Positions 34,332 through 43,258 of a DNA stretch of 64,000 bases are shown here, piece by piece (the stretch's first letter is position 1; the number at the start of each line of letters is the position of its first letter). The position numbers were made by a program, and so were the translations under genes. Below the pieces are notes generated by a model. That model saw nothing but the letters and a program-made list of their open reading frames with translations, searched no databases and was not told the origin of the DNA. Location: positions 1-64,000 of the forward strand of contig SUZM01000001.1 in assembly GCA_015059965.1 (NCBI GenBank), read 5' to 3'. The DNA is from Rikenellaceae bacterium (lineage in GTDB: Bacteria > Bacteroidota > Bacteroidia > Bacteroidales > Rikenellaceae).

Positions 34332-36005
34332 TTACTCCATCAGTTTTTTATACTTCACACGCTTCGGGGTGGTATCCTCGCCCTGAGCCCTCTTCCAGGC
34401 CTCATACTCCGAGTAGGAACCCTCGTACCAAACCACCTTCGAGTCGCCCTCGAACGAGAGGATGTGCGTGGCGATGCGGTCCAGGAACCAGCGGTCGTGG
34501 GAGATCACCACGGCGCAGCCGGCGAAGTTCTCCAGACCCTCCTCCAAGGCACGCAACGTATTGACGTCGATATCGTTGGTCGGCTCGTCCAAAAGGATCA
34601 CGTTACCCTCCTCCTTGAGGGCCAAGGCCAGGTGGAGGCGGTTGCGCTCACCTCCCGACAGCACGCCGCACTTCTTCTCCTGGTCGGCACCCGTAAAGTT
34701 GAAGCGGGCGACATAGGCACGGGCCGGCACCTGGCGGTTACCCAGCTGAATGAGGTCGCTGTTCTGCGAGATCACCTCATAGACCGTCTTCTCGGGATCA
34801 ATCGACTTGTGCTGCTGATCCACATAGGCGAGTTTCACGGTGGGGCCCACGCGGAAGCTGCCCGAGGTGGGCTCCTCCAACCCCATGATCATGCGGAAGA
34901 GGGTGGTCTTACCCGTACCATTGGCACCAATCACACCCACAATACCGGCGGGGGGCAGCGAGAAGTCGAGTCCCTCGTAGAGTACGCGGTCGCCAAAGGC
35001 CTTCGTTACCCCCTGTGCCTCGATCACCACATCACCCAGGCGGGGTCCGTTGGGGATAAAGATCTCGAGCTTCTCCTCCTTCTGCTTCGTATCCTCGTTG
35101 AGCATCTTGTCGTAGGCCGACAGACGGGCCTTCGACTTGGCGTGGCGGCCGGCAGGCGACATGCGTACCCACTCCAGCTCGCGCTCCAGGGTCTTTCTGC
35201 GCTTCGACTCCTGCTTCTCCTCCATCTCCAGGCGCTTGGTCTTCTGCTCCAGCCAGCCCGAGTAGTTACCCTTCCAGGGGATACCCTCGCCACGGTCGAG
35301 CTCCAGAATCCAGCCCGCCACATTATCCAGGAAGTAACGGTCGTGGGTTACGGCAATCACCGTACCCTTATACTGCTGCAGGTGCTGCTCCAACCAGTCG
35401 ATCGACTCGGCATCGAGGTGGTTGGTCGGCTCGTCGAGCAACAATACATCGGGCTGCTGCAACAGCAGGCGGCACAAGGCCACACGGCGGCGCTCACCAC
35501 CCGAGAGGACCTTCACCGGCTGATCGGGCTCGGGACAGCGCAGCGCATCCATCGCACGCTCCAAGACACTGTCCAGCTCCCAGCCGTTCACCTGGTCGAT
35601 CTTCTCATACAACTCGCCCTGGCGCTCGATGAGTCGGTTCATCTCGTCGTCCGACATCGGCTCGCAGAGCTTCATATTGATCTCCTCGTACTCCTTCAAG
35701 AGGGCCACCGTCGCGGCGCATCCCTCCTCCACGACCTCTCTTACGGTCTTCGTGTCGTCGAGCTGCGGCTCCTGCTCGAGGTAACCCACCGAGTAGCCGG
35801 GCGAGAAGACCACCTCACCCTGGAAGTTCTTGTCAATACCGGCGATGATCTTCATCAGGGTCGATTTACCCGAACCGTTCAGACCGATGATACCGATCTT
35901 GGCTCCGTAGAAGAACGAAAGGTAGATGTTGTTCAATACTTTTTTCTGATTGGTGAAGGTCTTCGAGACACCCACCATCGAAAAGATAATTTTTTCGTCT
36001 GCCAT
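34332..36005 (-). CDS. ettA: ABC-F translation factor, EttA type
   Basis: 557 aa from ATG 36005 (the open frame extends upstream without homology). Two ABC modules without membrane segments: Walker A GLNGSGKST and GANGTGKTT, signatures LSGGERRRV and LSGGERNRL, with a charged linker and an arm insert in the first module. ABC-F proteins bind the ribosome; EttA gates the first elongation step according to ATP/ADP. Length fits EttA (about 555 aa). A TATCTTTG box lies 67 nt upstream. Confidence 0.93.
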   Translation of the reverse strand: MADEKIIFSMVGVSKTFTNQKKVLNNIYLSFFYGAKIGIIGLNGSGKSTLMKIIAGIDKNFQGEVVFSPGYSVGYLEQEPQLDDTKTVREVVEEGCAATVALLKEYEEINMKLCEPMSDDEMNRLIERQGELYEKIDQVNGWELDSVLERAMDALRCPEPDQPVKVLSGGERRRVALCRLLLQQPDVLLLDEPTNHLDAESIDWLEQHLQQYKGTVIAVTHDRYFLDNVAGWILELDRGEGIPWKGNYSGWLEQKTKRLEMEEKQESKRRKTLERELEWVRMSPAGRHAKSKARLSAYDKMLNEDTKQKEEKLEIFIPNGPRLGDVVIEAQGVTKAFGDRVLYEGLDFSLPPAGIVGVIGANGTGKTTLFRMIMGLEEPTSGSFRVGPTVKLAYVDQQHKSIDPEKTVYEVISQNSDLIQLGNRQVPARAYVARFNFTGADQEKKCGVLSGGERNRLHLALALKEEGNVILLDEPTNDIDVNTLRALEEGLENFAGCAVVISHDRWFLDRIATHILSFEGDSKVVWYEGSYSEYEAWKRAQGEDTTPKRVKYKKLME

Positions 36006-36071
36006 TTTTCTATTATTTGTCTTAATTCTTTGCTTTCTCTTGCTGTTTTTGGCGATAACCCACCAATTTTG

Positions 36072-36079
36072 CAAAGATA
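36072..36079 (-). promoter_or_regulatory. -7 box of ettA
   Basis: TATCTTTG on the minus strand, 67 nt upstream of the start. Confidence 0.55.
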
Positions 36080-36159
36080 CAAAATAATTAGGAATTAGGA
36101 ATGAGGAATGAGGAATTATTTGCTTGCCGACTTGGAATATGCTTTGGCAATGTTCACGA

Positions 36160-36204
36160 CAAGAAGAAAAAAACAAGGAGAGCGGCCACTTAGGGTCGCT
36201 CTCC
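36160..36204 (-). terminator. terminator of rubrerythrin gene
   Basis: Stem GGAGAGCG/CGCTCTCC (36177-36184 and 36197-36204) with extra pairing inside, followed on the minus strand by TTGTTTTTTTCTTC. It lies about 160 nt beyond the rubrerythrin stop. Confidence 0.8.
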
Positions 36205-36361
36205 TCTCAACAAACTATTTCCAAACCTTTACAAACACACTTTATTTCTATTCTCAACTCGCGATTCACAATTCAGAATTATTTTTTTCAAATTGCGCCA
36301 ATCAATACCCCATGGAATATTTCGGCGCGTCAGCCTGATTGTGAATTGCAAATCGTGAATT

Positions 36362-36937
36362 CTAATAATTCTCCTTCATCGGCTCATAGTAGGCCTGCGG
36401 ATGCTTGCAGGCAGGGCAGAGCAGGGGAGCCTCCTCGGCCTTCACGATGTAACCGCAGTTGCGGCACTGCCACCAGATCTCGCCATCACGCTTGAAGAAG
36501 TTGCCATCCGTCAGGCGGCTCAGCAGCTTCAGGTAGCGGCGCTCATGCTCGGCCTCCACCGTGGCAACGGCACGGAACGTAGCGGCGATCTCGGGGAAGC
36601 CCTCCTCGTCGGCTACCTTGGCAAACTCGGGGTAGAGCATATCCCACTCCTCGTTCTCACCGCGGGCAGCGGCCAGCAGGTTCTCCGAGGTGGTGCCGAT
36701 CTTGCCGGCGGGATAGGTGGCCGTGATCTCCAGATCGCCGCCCTCCAGGAACTTGAAGAAACGCTTGGCATGCTCCTTCTCCTGCTCGGCGGTCTCCATA
36801 AACACGCCTGCGATCTGCTCATAGCCCTCCTTCTTGGCCACACTCGAGAAGAAGGTGTAGCGGGTGCGGGCCTGGCTCTCGCCGGCAAACGATTTCAGCA
36901 AATTCTGCTCAGTACGGGTTCCTTTTACGCTTTTCAT
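36362..36937 (-). CDS. rbr: rubrerythrin
   Basis: 191 aa. The N-terminal ferritin-like four-helix part binds a di-iron centre ([28 protein letters not shown], and [12 protein letters not shown] carry the Glu/His ligands). The C-terminal rubredoxin domain has CRNCGY and CPACKHP, four cysteines for iron. It reduces hydrogen peroxide in anaerobes, so it protects against air exposure. Single-gene unit with a TATCTTTG box 78 nt upstream. Confidence 0.97.
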   Translation of the reverse strand: MKSVKGTRTEQNLLKSFAGESQARTRYTFFSSVAKKEGYEQIAGVFMETAEQEKEHAKRFFKFLEGGDLEITATYPAGKIGTTSENLLAAARGENEEWDMLYPEFAKVADEEGFPEIAATFRAVATVEAEHERRYLKLLSRLTDGNFFKRDGEIWWQCRNCGYIVKAEEAPLLCPACKHPQAYYEPMKENY

Positions 36938-37015
36938 AGTTTTCTATCTTTTTTAAGTTTATTCTCTATTTTTATTTTCTGTTTTCATGGGAGCTTTTCT
37001 CCCTTTTTTCTGATG

Positions 37016-37023
37016 CAAAGATA
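37016..37023 (-). promoter_or_regulatory. -7 box of rubrerythrin
   Basis: TATCTTTG on the minus strand. Confidence 0.55.
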
Positions 37024-37091
37024 ATCATTTTTTTCACCCTCGTGCAATAAAAAGCGATTATTTCTATTTATAGGGCCATAAGCGCAACCTA

Positions 37092-37400
37092 TCACTCGAA
37101 AATCTTTCGCTCGCGCTTGGGGAACCACCCCTTGCGGACACGCTCCCGCTGCTGGAAGAGCTCGCCGATGGACCAGAAGGAGGAGGCGCCCCACACGGCC
37201 AGCAGGGTAGACCACAAGAGCTCCTGCACGCAAAGTGCCCCCGCCGTGGCAGCGATACCCGTCAGGAGGAAGACCCACCAGCACTTTACGCCAAAGTAGT
37301 ATTCGCCCTTGATCACCAGCGGATGAAAGAGACCGATAATGAGAAAGGTGGCCACACCGATCAATATTCCGGTCAGATTATACTGCGCAATAAATTCCAT
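37092..37400 (-). CDS. DUF4491 family membrane protein
   Basis: 102 aa with three membrane segments: GILIGVATFLIIGLFHPLVI (about 11-30), CWWVFLLTGIAATAGALCV and LLWSTLLAVWGASSFWSIGEL, then a short basic tail. The pattern matches DUF4491, a small family with no known function. It is transcribed alone; TATCTTTG 31 nt upstream. Between rubrerythrin and the porin gene; context gives no hint. Confidence 0.85.
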   Translation of the reverse strand: MEFIAQYNLTGILIGVATFLIIGLFHPLVIKGEYYFGVKCWWVFLLTGIAATAGALCVQELLWSTLLAVWGASSFWSIGELFQQRERVRKGWFPKRERKIFE

Positions 37401-37431
37401 ATCGTTTTCTATAGTTTGATTCTACAGCGGT

Positions 37432-37439
37432 CAAAGATA
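37432..37439 (-). promoter_or_regulatory. -7 box of DUF4491 gene
   Basis: TATCTTTG on the minus strand, 31 nt upstream. Confidence 0.55.
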
Positions 37440-37504
37440 CGATTAAATTGGCAAATGCGCAACAGTTTCCGACTTCTTGTGGCGATGGCAGGGTTCACAA
37501 CACA

Positions 37505-37540
37505 CTCCGCCCCGAACGGAGAAAGAGATTCGGGGCGGAG
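37505..37540 (-). terminator. GC-rich hairpin 3' of DcaP-like gene
   Basis: Perfect 12-bp stem CTCCGCCCCGAA/TTCGGGGCGGAG around a 12-nt loop, 35 nt beyond the porin stop. No U-tract follows on either strand, so it may be a stabilising 3' hairpin or a factor-dependent end. Confidence 0.6.
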
Positions 37541-37575
37541 GGAAAAAGGCGAGGCGCCATAGAGCGGGGAGACCT

Positions 37576-38955
37576 TTAGAAGGAGTACTTGATCATCAGC
37601 GAGGCACGGTTGGCGTGATTCTTCACGCCGTTCATATTCTCGCGTGAGCCGTAGAGGTACTCAAGGGCCACGGTCATGCGGGGCGAGACATGGCAGAAGA
37701 GGTTGCCGAAGATATACTGTCCCTCACGGTACTGCTCGGGCGAGAGGATGCCGTTCTTCTGGCGCACAAAGGCCGTGGAGTAGCCTCCCGAGAGGCTCAG
37801 GCAGTTGGGCACCAGGTTGATGCGGGCCGCAGCCTGCCAGCCATACATCGGCGGTGTGGTGAGCGAAGTGGGGGAGTCGGGATCGGGGATGAAGTCCAGG
37901 CCCGAGCCATTGAGATCGGAGATGTAGGGGGTGATCCCCTCGCCATAGACAAAGCTCATGTAGAGATCCAAGAGGGGGATCACGCGAATATGGCCGCTAC
38001 CCTGCACACCCCAGCCGAAGAGCGAGGTGTTGTTTCCGGTACGCAGGTTGTGGGCGTAGAGGTTACGGAAGACGGCCGAGGCCCTGAGGTGGCTCATGCG
38101 ATCCTTGCCCCAGGCCACCTGGACATAGACCGGGAAGTCGGGCATGCGCTGCTTCAGCGGAGCGAAGTAGCTGCCATAGGTAGCACTCGGCTGCGAGAGC
38201 TCGGCCGCCAGGCCGAACGACATCACCTCATCCCAGAAGCTGTGCTCGTAACGCAGCATGGTGGCATAGCGGTAGTTGTAGGCATTGGGGCCTCGGTAAT
38301 CCACAGTGGGGGCCACAGCCGTCAGGTCGCAGAAGGTCGTCACATCACGCCCCGCCGTAAAGCCGGCGAAATTGACATAGGCCGAGCGCAGGTGAGGGGT
38401 GTAGCTCCCCGGTGAACCACCACGGAAATCGCCCTGCACAAAGACCATCACACGCCCCCAACCCGTATTGGTGATCGCACGCAGGAAGAGCGACGAGGCC
38501 GAAGCATCCATCAGCAGCTGCTGCGAGGTGTTGTAGTTGGGCGACATGGGAATATCGGCCGGGATGAAGTCGTTGTTATCGACAATCCCGTCGAAGTCAT
38601 AGCTCGTGCGCAGCTCGATTGCTCCACCCAGCGCCAGCGAGAAGCGGTTGTTCTTCGATGCGAAGATGAACTGCGGCTTCGAGGCTTGATGAAAGCCCGG
38701 TCGCCAACTCTCTTTATGGTCGCGGATGGCACTCTCGGCAGCCAGGCGATTGCGCAGTGCCGCCTCCTGACGGGCCTCGCAATCCATCATAAAGGTGTCC
38801 ACCTCATGCACCGAGATCATGTAGACCGTCGGCTCATAGGCCTCCGCATGGCGTTGGTGGCGTTGGTGGCGTTGGTGGCGTTGGGCCGATGCCGGAAGAA
38901 GAGCCGACAAGGCAAGCACCGCAAATAGGAATGGTCGAATTCTTTTCATACGCAT
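37576..38955 (-). CDS. DcaP-like outer-membrane porin
   Basis: 459 aa. The signal peptide ends at PASAQ, followed by four copies of Arg-His-Gln (RHQRHQRHQRH) encoded by a 9-bp DNA repeat, then a short coiled segment and a ~16-strand barrel ending in MIKYSF. The barrel part (FSLALGGAIELRTSYDFDG) resembles DcaP-type trimeric porins. Substrate not inferable; peptides or dicarboxylates are known for the family elsewhere. ATG 38949 is an alternative start. The RHQ tract is unusual for a mature N-terminus. Confidence 0.75.
   Translation of the reverse strand: MRMKRIRPFLFAVLALSALLPASAQRHQRHQRHQRHAEAYEPTVYMISVHEVDTFMMDCEARQEAALRNRLAAESAIRDHKESWRPGFHQASKPQFIFASKNNRFSLALGGAIELRTSYDFDGIVDNNDFIPADIPMSPNYNTSQQLLMDASASSLFLRAITNTGWGRVMVFVQGDFRGGSPGSYTPHLRSAYVNFAGFTAGRDVTTFCDLTAVAPTVDYRGPNAYNYRYATMLRYEHSFWDEVMSFGLAAELSQPSATYGSYFAPLKQRMPDFPVYVQVAWGKDRMSHLRASAVFRNLYAHNLRTGNNTSLFGWGVQGSGHIRVIPLLDLYMSFVYGEGITPYISDLNGSGLDFIPDPDSPTSLTTPPMYGWQAAARINLVPNCLSLSGGYSTAFVRQKNGILSPEQYREGQYIFGNLFCHVSPRMTVALEYLYGSRENMNGVKNHANRASLMIKYSF
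38850..38886 (-). repeat. 9-bp tandem repeat coding (RHQ)n
   Basis: About four copies of GCGTTGGTG (plus strand) within the porin gene. Because the unit is 9 bp, gain or loss keeps the reading frame and only changes the number of RHQ triplets just after the signal peptidase site. Confidence 0.85.
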
Positions 38956-39533
38956 TTGATTTTGGTTAAAATTACTGGTTTTTCAATCTGTTCTGTTTCG
39001 TTGTTCTCTTTGTTCCGCTTGGTTTCTCAGGGGCCCTCAGGCCCGCTTTTGTTCAACCTGCCGAGCAGTAGAGCAAGATATGTGCCAAATTAGCCGGCAG
39101 CAGGCAGCAGTCAGCTGATCGCTGACAATTCAAAATTCAAAATTATTTGGCTTGCGCGGTTGTTCTATACGCGTCATGGCGAGGAGGGGAATGAGCAATG
39201 AGAAATGAGCAATGAGCAATGAGTAATGAGTAATGAGTCCTTTTTCTGCGTCATTGCGAGCGAACAGCGTGAGCGTGGCAATCTTTTTATCTGCGACTTA
39301 TCATGTGGAATACTTCGCCCATAAAAAGATCCCCACGTCGCCTGCGGCTCCTCGGGATGACAAAGTGCGGAAATTAGAATTTGGCTTGCGCATCGGAATA
39401 TTCTCTGGGAATAATCTCCTTTGGTAATATTCACAGCGACAAGGAAAATAATTTTGAATTTTGAACTGCGGCGCCGCAGCAGAAAAGATTTTTTTCTTTT
39501 CTTAATTTTGAATTATATCGTACCTTTGCAACG
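38956..39533. other. gene-free 578-bp region packed with repeats
   Basis: In order: a CAGCAGTCAGC-type piece and hairpin GTCAGCTGATCGCTGAC (about 39090-39126), AATTCAA heptamers (39128-39148), (AATGAGC/AATGAGT)n heptamers, about seven copies (39187-39238), a GTCATTGCGAGC...GTGGCAATC palindromic repeat (39250-39283) with a second inverted arm CGGGATGAC (39354-39362), an ATTTGGCTTGC...GACAAGG element (39379-39455), and the hairpin-promoter cassette (39470-39529). No coding region seen. Confidence 0.65.
39470..39529 (+). promoter_or_regulatory. repeated hairpin-plus-promoter cassette (copy 1)
   Basis: GGCGCCGCAGCAGAAAAGA, a T-rich inverted stretch (AGAAAAGATTTTTTTCTTTTCT), TAATTTTGAATTAT, then TACCTTTGC (-7 box at 39521-39528). 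Nearly the same 60 bp stands upstream of lepA (63857-63917). It drives the metallophosphoesterase gene 5 nt after the box, which would give an almost leaderless mRNA. Confidence 0.7.
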
Positions 39534-40748
39534 ATGATGAACTATTTCATAGTGCTGTTGGCGGCCCTGAGCCTGGGAGCCGACTACCTCTTCTGGCGAC
39601 CGCGCCTGAAGGGGCTCTGCGCGTGGCAGCGAAGGCTGCTGTGCGGGCTCCTGCCGCTGCTTGCGTTGCTGCCGCTGCTGCCTCTGCTGGAGTGGCAGCT
39701 CCGCACAGACAACATCGCCGAGCAGATGATCTTCCCGGGCAGCCGAATGATGCTGATCTTCCTCTACGCGCTTCTGCGCCTGGTCCTCTATGCGGGATGG
39801 CTCAGCCGCAAACGGCTCCTGCGCCTCCTCGCCGTGGGGGTTGTGATCCTGTTGGCCGCACTGCTCAGCTACAGCGTGGTGGTCGGTCGCACGGCCCTGC
39901 GCGTGGAGCGACTGACCCTGCAGAGCGATCGCCTGCCCGCAGGCTGGGAGGGGGTACGCCTGCTCCACTTCACGGACCTGCACATCGGCACTCTGAAGCA
40001 CCCGGTGGCCGAGTGTCGCCGCCTGGTCGATACGATCCTCCGGCTGCAGCCCGACATGATCCTTTTCACGGGCGACCTGACCAACATCCGCCATACGGAG
40101 CTCGATGAGGAGGTAATGCGCGAGCTGGCACGCCTGCAGGCGCCGCTGGGCGTCTACTCGGTAACGGGCAACCACGACGTGGGGGTCTATATCAAGGACA
40201 GCCTCTCGCTGCCTCGCGAGCAGAACCTGCGCTGTGTGGTGAACAAACAGCGGGCCATGGGATGGTCTCTCTTGGAGGAGGAGAGCCGCTACCTGGTGCG
40301 CCAGGGCGACACGATCACCCTCACGGGCATCGGCTTCGAGCCCTCGCTGCGCAACCTGCGACACGCCCGCCAGCTGCCCGAGGATTACAATCCGTGGGGC
40401 CTCTACGACAACCTCCCGAAGCGTTTTTTCAACCTCACAATCTGCCACCTGCCCCAGCTCTGGGACGGCATCCTCGCCCACGGCTACGGCGATCTGACCC
40501 TCGCGGGCCACGTCCACAGCATGCAGCACAAACTCCCCATCGGCCGGCGCGGCTGGTCGCTCTCGGCCCTCTTCTATCGACGTTGGAGCGGACTGTACGA
40601 GGAGCAGGGGAGAGCCCTCTACATCAACGACGGCATCGGCACGGTCGGTATTCCCGCCCGCCTGGGAGCCGAACCCGAACTCACGCTCATCACCCTGCAA
40701 AGAGCCGACAGCCAGAAAACGGAGGCCGAAGAGCCTGCGAAAATTTAA
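39534..40748 (+). CDS. membrane-anchored metallophosphoesterase
   Basis: 404 aa. Four hydrophobic segments fill the first ~125 residues; the rest is a calcineurin-like phosphoesterase domain with LLHFTDLHIG (Asp, His), LFTGDLTN (Asp), TGNHDVG (Asn, His) and TLAGHVHSMQ (His, His) as metal ligands. This layout matches the YkoQ/YaeI-type enzymes that act on phospholipid or UDP-diacylglucosamine-like head groups; the substrate here is unknown. Start ATG 39534 or the next codon. Confidence 0.88.
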   Translation: MMNYFIVLLAALSLGADYLFWRPRLKGLCAWQRRLLCGLLPLLALLPLLPLLEWQLRTDNIAEQMIFPGSRMMLIFLYALLRLVLYAGWLSRKRLLRLLAVGVVILLAALLSYSVVVGRTALRVERLTLQSDRLPAGWEGVRLLHFTDLHIGTLKHPVAECRRLVDTILRLQPDMILFTGDLTNIRHTELDEEVMRELARLQAPLGVYSVTGNHDVGVYIKDSLSLPREQNLRCVVNKQRAMGWSLLEEESRYLVRQGDTITLTGIGFEPSLRNLRHARQLPEDYNPWGLYDNLPKRFFNLTICHLPQLWDGILAHGYGDLTLAGHVHSMQHKLPIGRRGWSLSALFYRRWSGLYEEQGRALYINDGIGTVGIPARLGAEPELTLITLQRADSQKTEAEEPAKI

Positions 40749-40791
40749 GTTTTCACGATCCTTTAGAGGATCCCCTAAAATAAAAATAGAT

Positions 40792-40818
40792 GGAGAGCGC
40801 ATTTTGGCGCTCTCTTTG
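40792..40818 (+). terminator. hairpin after metallophosphoesterase gene
   Basis: Inverted repeat around GGAGAGCG and CGCTCTC followed by TTTGCTT, just before the TolC-like gene. Weak U-tract; the downstream start codon is only a few bases away, so it could also attenuate the exporter operon. Confidence 0.5.
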
Positions 40819-40823
40819 CTTGG

Positions 40824-42269
40824 ATGCGGGGCATGAGATGCTTGCTTCTTACCGCAGCCCTGCTGCTGTCATCCACCCTTCGGGCCGAGGAGCCCCACCT
40901 GCTGAGCTTTGAGCAGGCGCTCGATCTGGCATTCAGCCATAACGCCTCGCTGCGTGCCTCGGAACGAGAGCTGGAGGCGATGCAGGATCGGCGGCGTGCC
41001 GCCTTCGGTCTGCGCCTACCGAGCCTCGGCCTTACGGGAACATTCCTCCACCTGGGCGAGGCGGTCGAGGCCGACCTCAACGAGCTGAAGGAGCCGCTCC
41101 TGAGACTCCAAAGCGGGGTAGAAGCGGGGCTTCCCGAGCCCCTGCGACCCATGATCACCTCCCTGACACAACCCCTGCTTGCGACCCCCTGGAGCCTCAC
41201 CATTCAGGAGCAGAATGTGGGCTTCGTGGCTGCCGAACTGACGCTTCCCATCTGGATGGGCGGCCGCATCAATGCGGCAAACCGGGCAGCTGCAATCGAA
41301 GAGGAGCGGGCGGCACTCCACATACGGGCCACACGCGGAGCAATCGTAAGCGCTCTGGCCGAGTGTTATTTCGGCTTTGCCCTGGCACGCGAAGCGGAAG
41401 GGGTGGCACGCGAAGCAGTGAAGACCCTGGAGGCGCACCGCCGCGATGCCCTGGCCCTGAAGGAGAACGGAATGGTGGCCGAGGCCGACCTGCTCTATGT
41501 GGAGTATCGGCTCCGCGAGGCCGAGCAGCGACTCTTGGAGCTGCGCCTGCAGAAAAAGAGCCTCCATGCGGCACTCGGCGCCACGCTCGGCATAGCGCTC
41601 GAGGCGGAGCCTGCCACAGCGCTCTTCATCCTTCATGAGATCGCCCCGCTGGATGCATTTCGCACGGAGGCCGAGGCCTGCAACAGCACCTTGCAGGAGG
41701 TAGCGCTGGAGCGGCAGCTGGCCCACGAAGGGGTGAGAGCGGCCCGAGGAGAAGGGTTGCCCGAGGTGGCAGCCTTCGGCGGTGGCAGCCTCTGCGACTA
41801 CCAGCTGAGCGGCCTGCTGCCCCGATGGGCCGTGGGGATCGGGGTGCGCTGGAGGCTCTTCAATGGGCTGAATCACCGATATCGCCACAGGGCGGCACGC
41901 GCCGTGGAGCGACAGGTGGAGGCCCTCGAGGATCAGGCCCGCTCGGAGGTGGGGTTGCTGGTCGAGAAGCTCTACCACGAACTCGAATTTCAGTCGGAAC
42001 ACTTCCAGACCCTCTCGGCCTCGATCCGCTATGCCGAGGAGTACCTGCGCACGCGCCGCGTTGCCTTTCGCGAAGGGGTGGCAAGGGCCTCGGAGCTCCT
42101 CGATGCAGAGTTGGATCTGCGGGAGCTGCGCATGCAGCGCCTGGAGAGTGCCTACCATTTCGACGTAGCACTGGCACGGCTCTTGGAGGCCACAGATGAG
42201 AGCGATAAATACCTGAATTATATCCGCTGCGGCGAGGCCGTAGGATTGAAAAACGAAGAGAAGAGATGA
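40824..42269 (+). CDS. TolC-family outer-membrane channel
   Basis: 481 aa. Signal peptide ends near TLRAEE. Then the duplicated efflux domain with long helices: LSFEQALDLAFSHNASLRAS at the start of the first half, NSTLQEVALERQLAHEGVRA in the second. It forms the outer-membrane duct for the exporter whose adaptor gene overlaps its stop by four bases. Two possible ATGs (40824, 40833). First gene of a four-gene operon. Confidence 0.93.
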   Translation: MRGMRCLLLTAALLLSSTLRAEEPHLLSFEQALDLAFSHNASLRASERELEAMQDRRRAAFGLRLPSLGLTGTFLHLGEAVEADLNELKEPLLRLQSGVEAGLPEPLRPMITSLTQPLLATPWSLTIQEQNVGFVAAELTLPIWMGGRINAANRAAAIEEERAALHIRATRGAIVSALAECYFGFALAREAEGVAREAVKTLEAHRRDALALKENGMVAEADLLYVEYRLREAEQRLLELRLQKKSLHAALGATLGIALEAEPATALFILHEIAPLDAFRTEAEACNSTLQEVALERQLAHEGVRAARGEGLPEVAAFGGGSLCDYQLSGLLPRWAVGIGVRWRLFNGLNHRYRHRAARAVERQVEALEDQARSEVGLLVEKLYHELEFQSEHFQTLSASIRYAEEYLRTRRVAFREGVARASELLDAELDLRELRMQRLESAYHFDVALARLLEATDESDKYLNYIRCGEAVGLKNEEKR

Positions 42270-43249
42270 AAAACAGTACGCTGATTGCCATCTTCACAGC
42301 CTGCCTGCTGATCGTGGGCACGCTGCTTGTCATCAACCGACACATCAGTCGCCTGGCCCCCAAGTGGATCCAGGGGGAGATCGGCTGCACGACCTATAAG
42401 GCCGCCTCGAAGGTGGCGGGGCGCATCCTGCGGATAGCCGTAAGCGAGGGGGATCGGGTCGAACAGGGGGAGTTGCTCTACACCCTCTCGACCCCCGAAC
42501 TCGATGCCCGCCTGAGCCAGGCCGAGGCGGCCGAACTGGCCGCTTCGGCCCTCGACCGCAAGGCCCTGCGGGGAGCTCGTCCCGAGCAGCGGCGCGAGGC
42601 CTACAACCTCTGGCAAAAGGCCGAAGCGGGGTTGCAACTCGCCACCAGGAGCTACGAACGCACCAAGCGGCTCTACGACCAGGGGGTAGCCACGGCACAA
42701 CAATACGACGAGGCCCAAGCACAATGGCAGGCTGCCGAAGCCTCGGAACGCATGGCACGCGCCCAATACGAACTGGTGGAGGCGGGAGCCGAGAAGGAGG
42801 AGAAAGAGGCAGCTGCCGCCCGGGTGGATCAGGCAGCCGGGGCCGTGGAGGAGGTGCTGAGCTACCTGCGCGATGCCACCGTATTCTCCCCGGCCGGAGG
42901 AGAGATCTCGACCATCACAGCCGAGGTCGGAGAGCTGGTTTCGAGCGGCTATCCCGTGGTCACGATCCTCGATCTGCGCGATCAGTGGGCCGAGTTCCAC
43001 ATCTGCGAGAATCTGCTCTCGAAGATTCGCATGGGGCGCCGGCTCGAGGGCCATGTGCCGGCCCTTAAGCGCGCCATCCTCTTCGAGGTGAGCTACATTG
43101 CCCCCGAGGCCGACTTTGCCACCCGCACGGCCACCTCCTCAGCGGAGGAGTTCGATGTGCGCACCTTTCTGATCAAGGCCCGGCCCATTCGCCACGAGGA
43201 GGGGTTGCGACCGGGAATGAGCGTACTGTTCGATTGGCGAAGTTTCTGA
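42266..43249 (+). CDS. HlyD/EmrA-like membrane-fusion adaptor
   Basis: 327 aa. One N-terminal membrane helix (LIAIFTACLLIVGTLLVI), then lipoyl half (KVAGRILRIAVSEGDRVEQG), a long alpha-hairpin (RLKRLYDQ...AQAQWQAAEASERMA region), the second lipoyl half (FSPAGGEISTITAEVGELV) and a beta-barrel. It links inner-membrane permeases with TolC. Its partner permeases follow 9 nt downstream. Confidence 0.93.
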   Translation: MKNSTLIAIFTACLLIVGTLLVINRHISRLAPKWIQGEIGCTTYKAASKVAGRILRIAVSEGDRVEQGELLYTLSTPELDARLSQAEAAELAASALDRKALRGARPEQRREAYNLWQKAEAGLQLATRSYERTKRLYDQGVATAQQYDEAQAQWQAAEASERMARAQYELVEAGAEKEEKEAAAARVDQAAGAVEEVLSYLRDATVFSPAGGEISTITAEVGELVSSGYPVVTILDLRDQWAEFHICENLLSKIRMGRRLEGHVPALKRAILFEVSYIAPEADFATRTATSSAEEFDVRTFLIKARPIRHEEGLRPGMSVLFDWRSF

Positions 43250-43258
43250 TCGGCTCCT

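Larger units (their letters stand above)
36006..36361. other. intergenic region with promoter, heptamers and terminator
   Basis: Holds the ettA -7 box (36072-36079), (GGAATTA/GGAATGA)n heptamers (36084-36118), an ATTTGCTTG... element related to the ones at about 4020 and 39380, the terminator of rubrerythrin (36160-36204), and an inverted pair GCGATTCACAATTC/GAATTGCAAATCGTGA (36258-36357). No gene seen. Confidence 0.6.
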
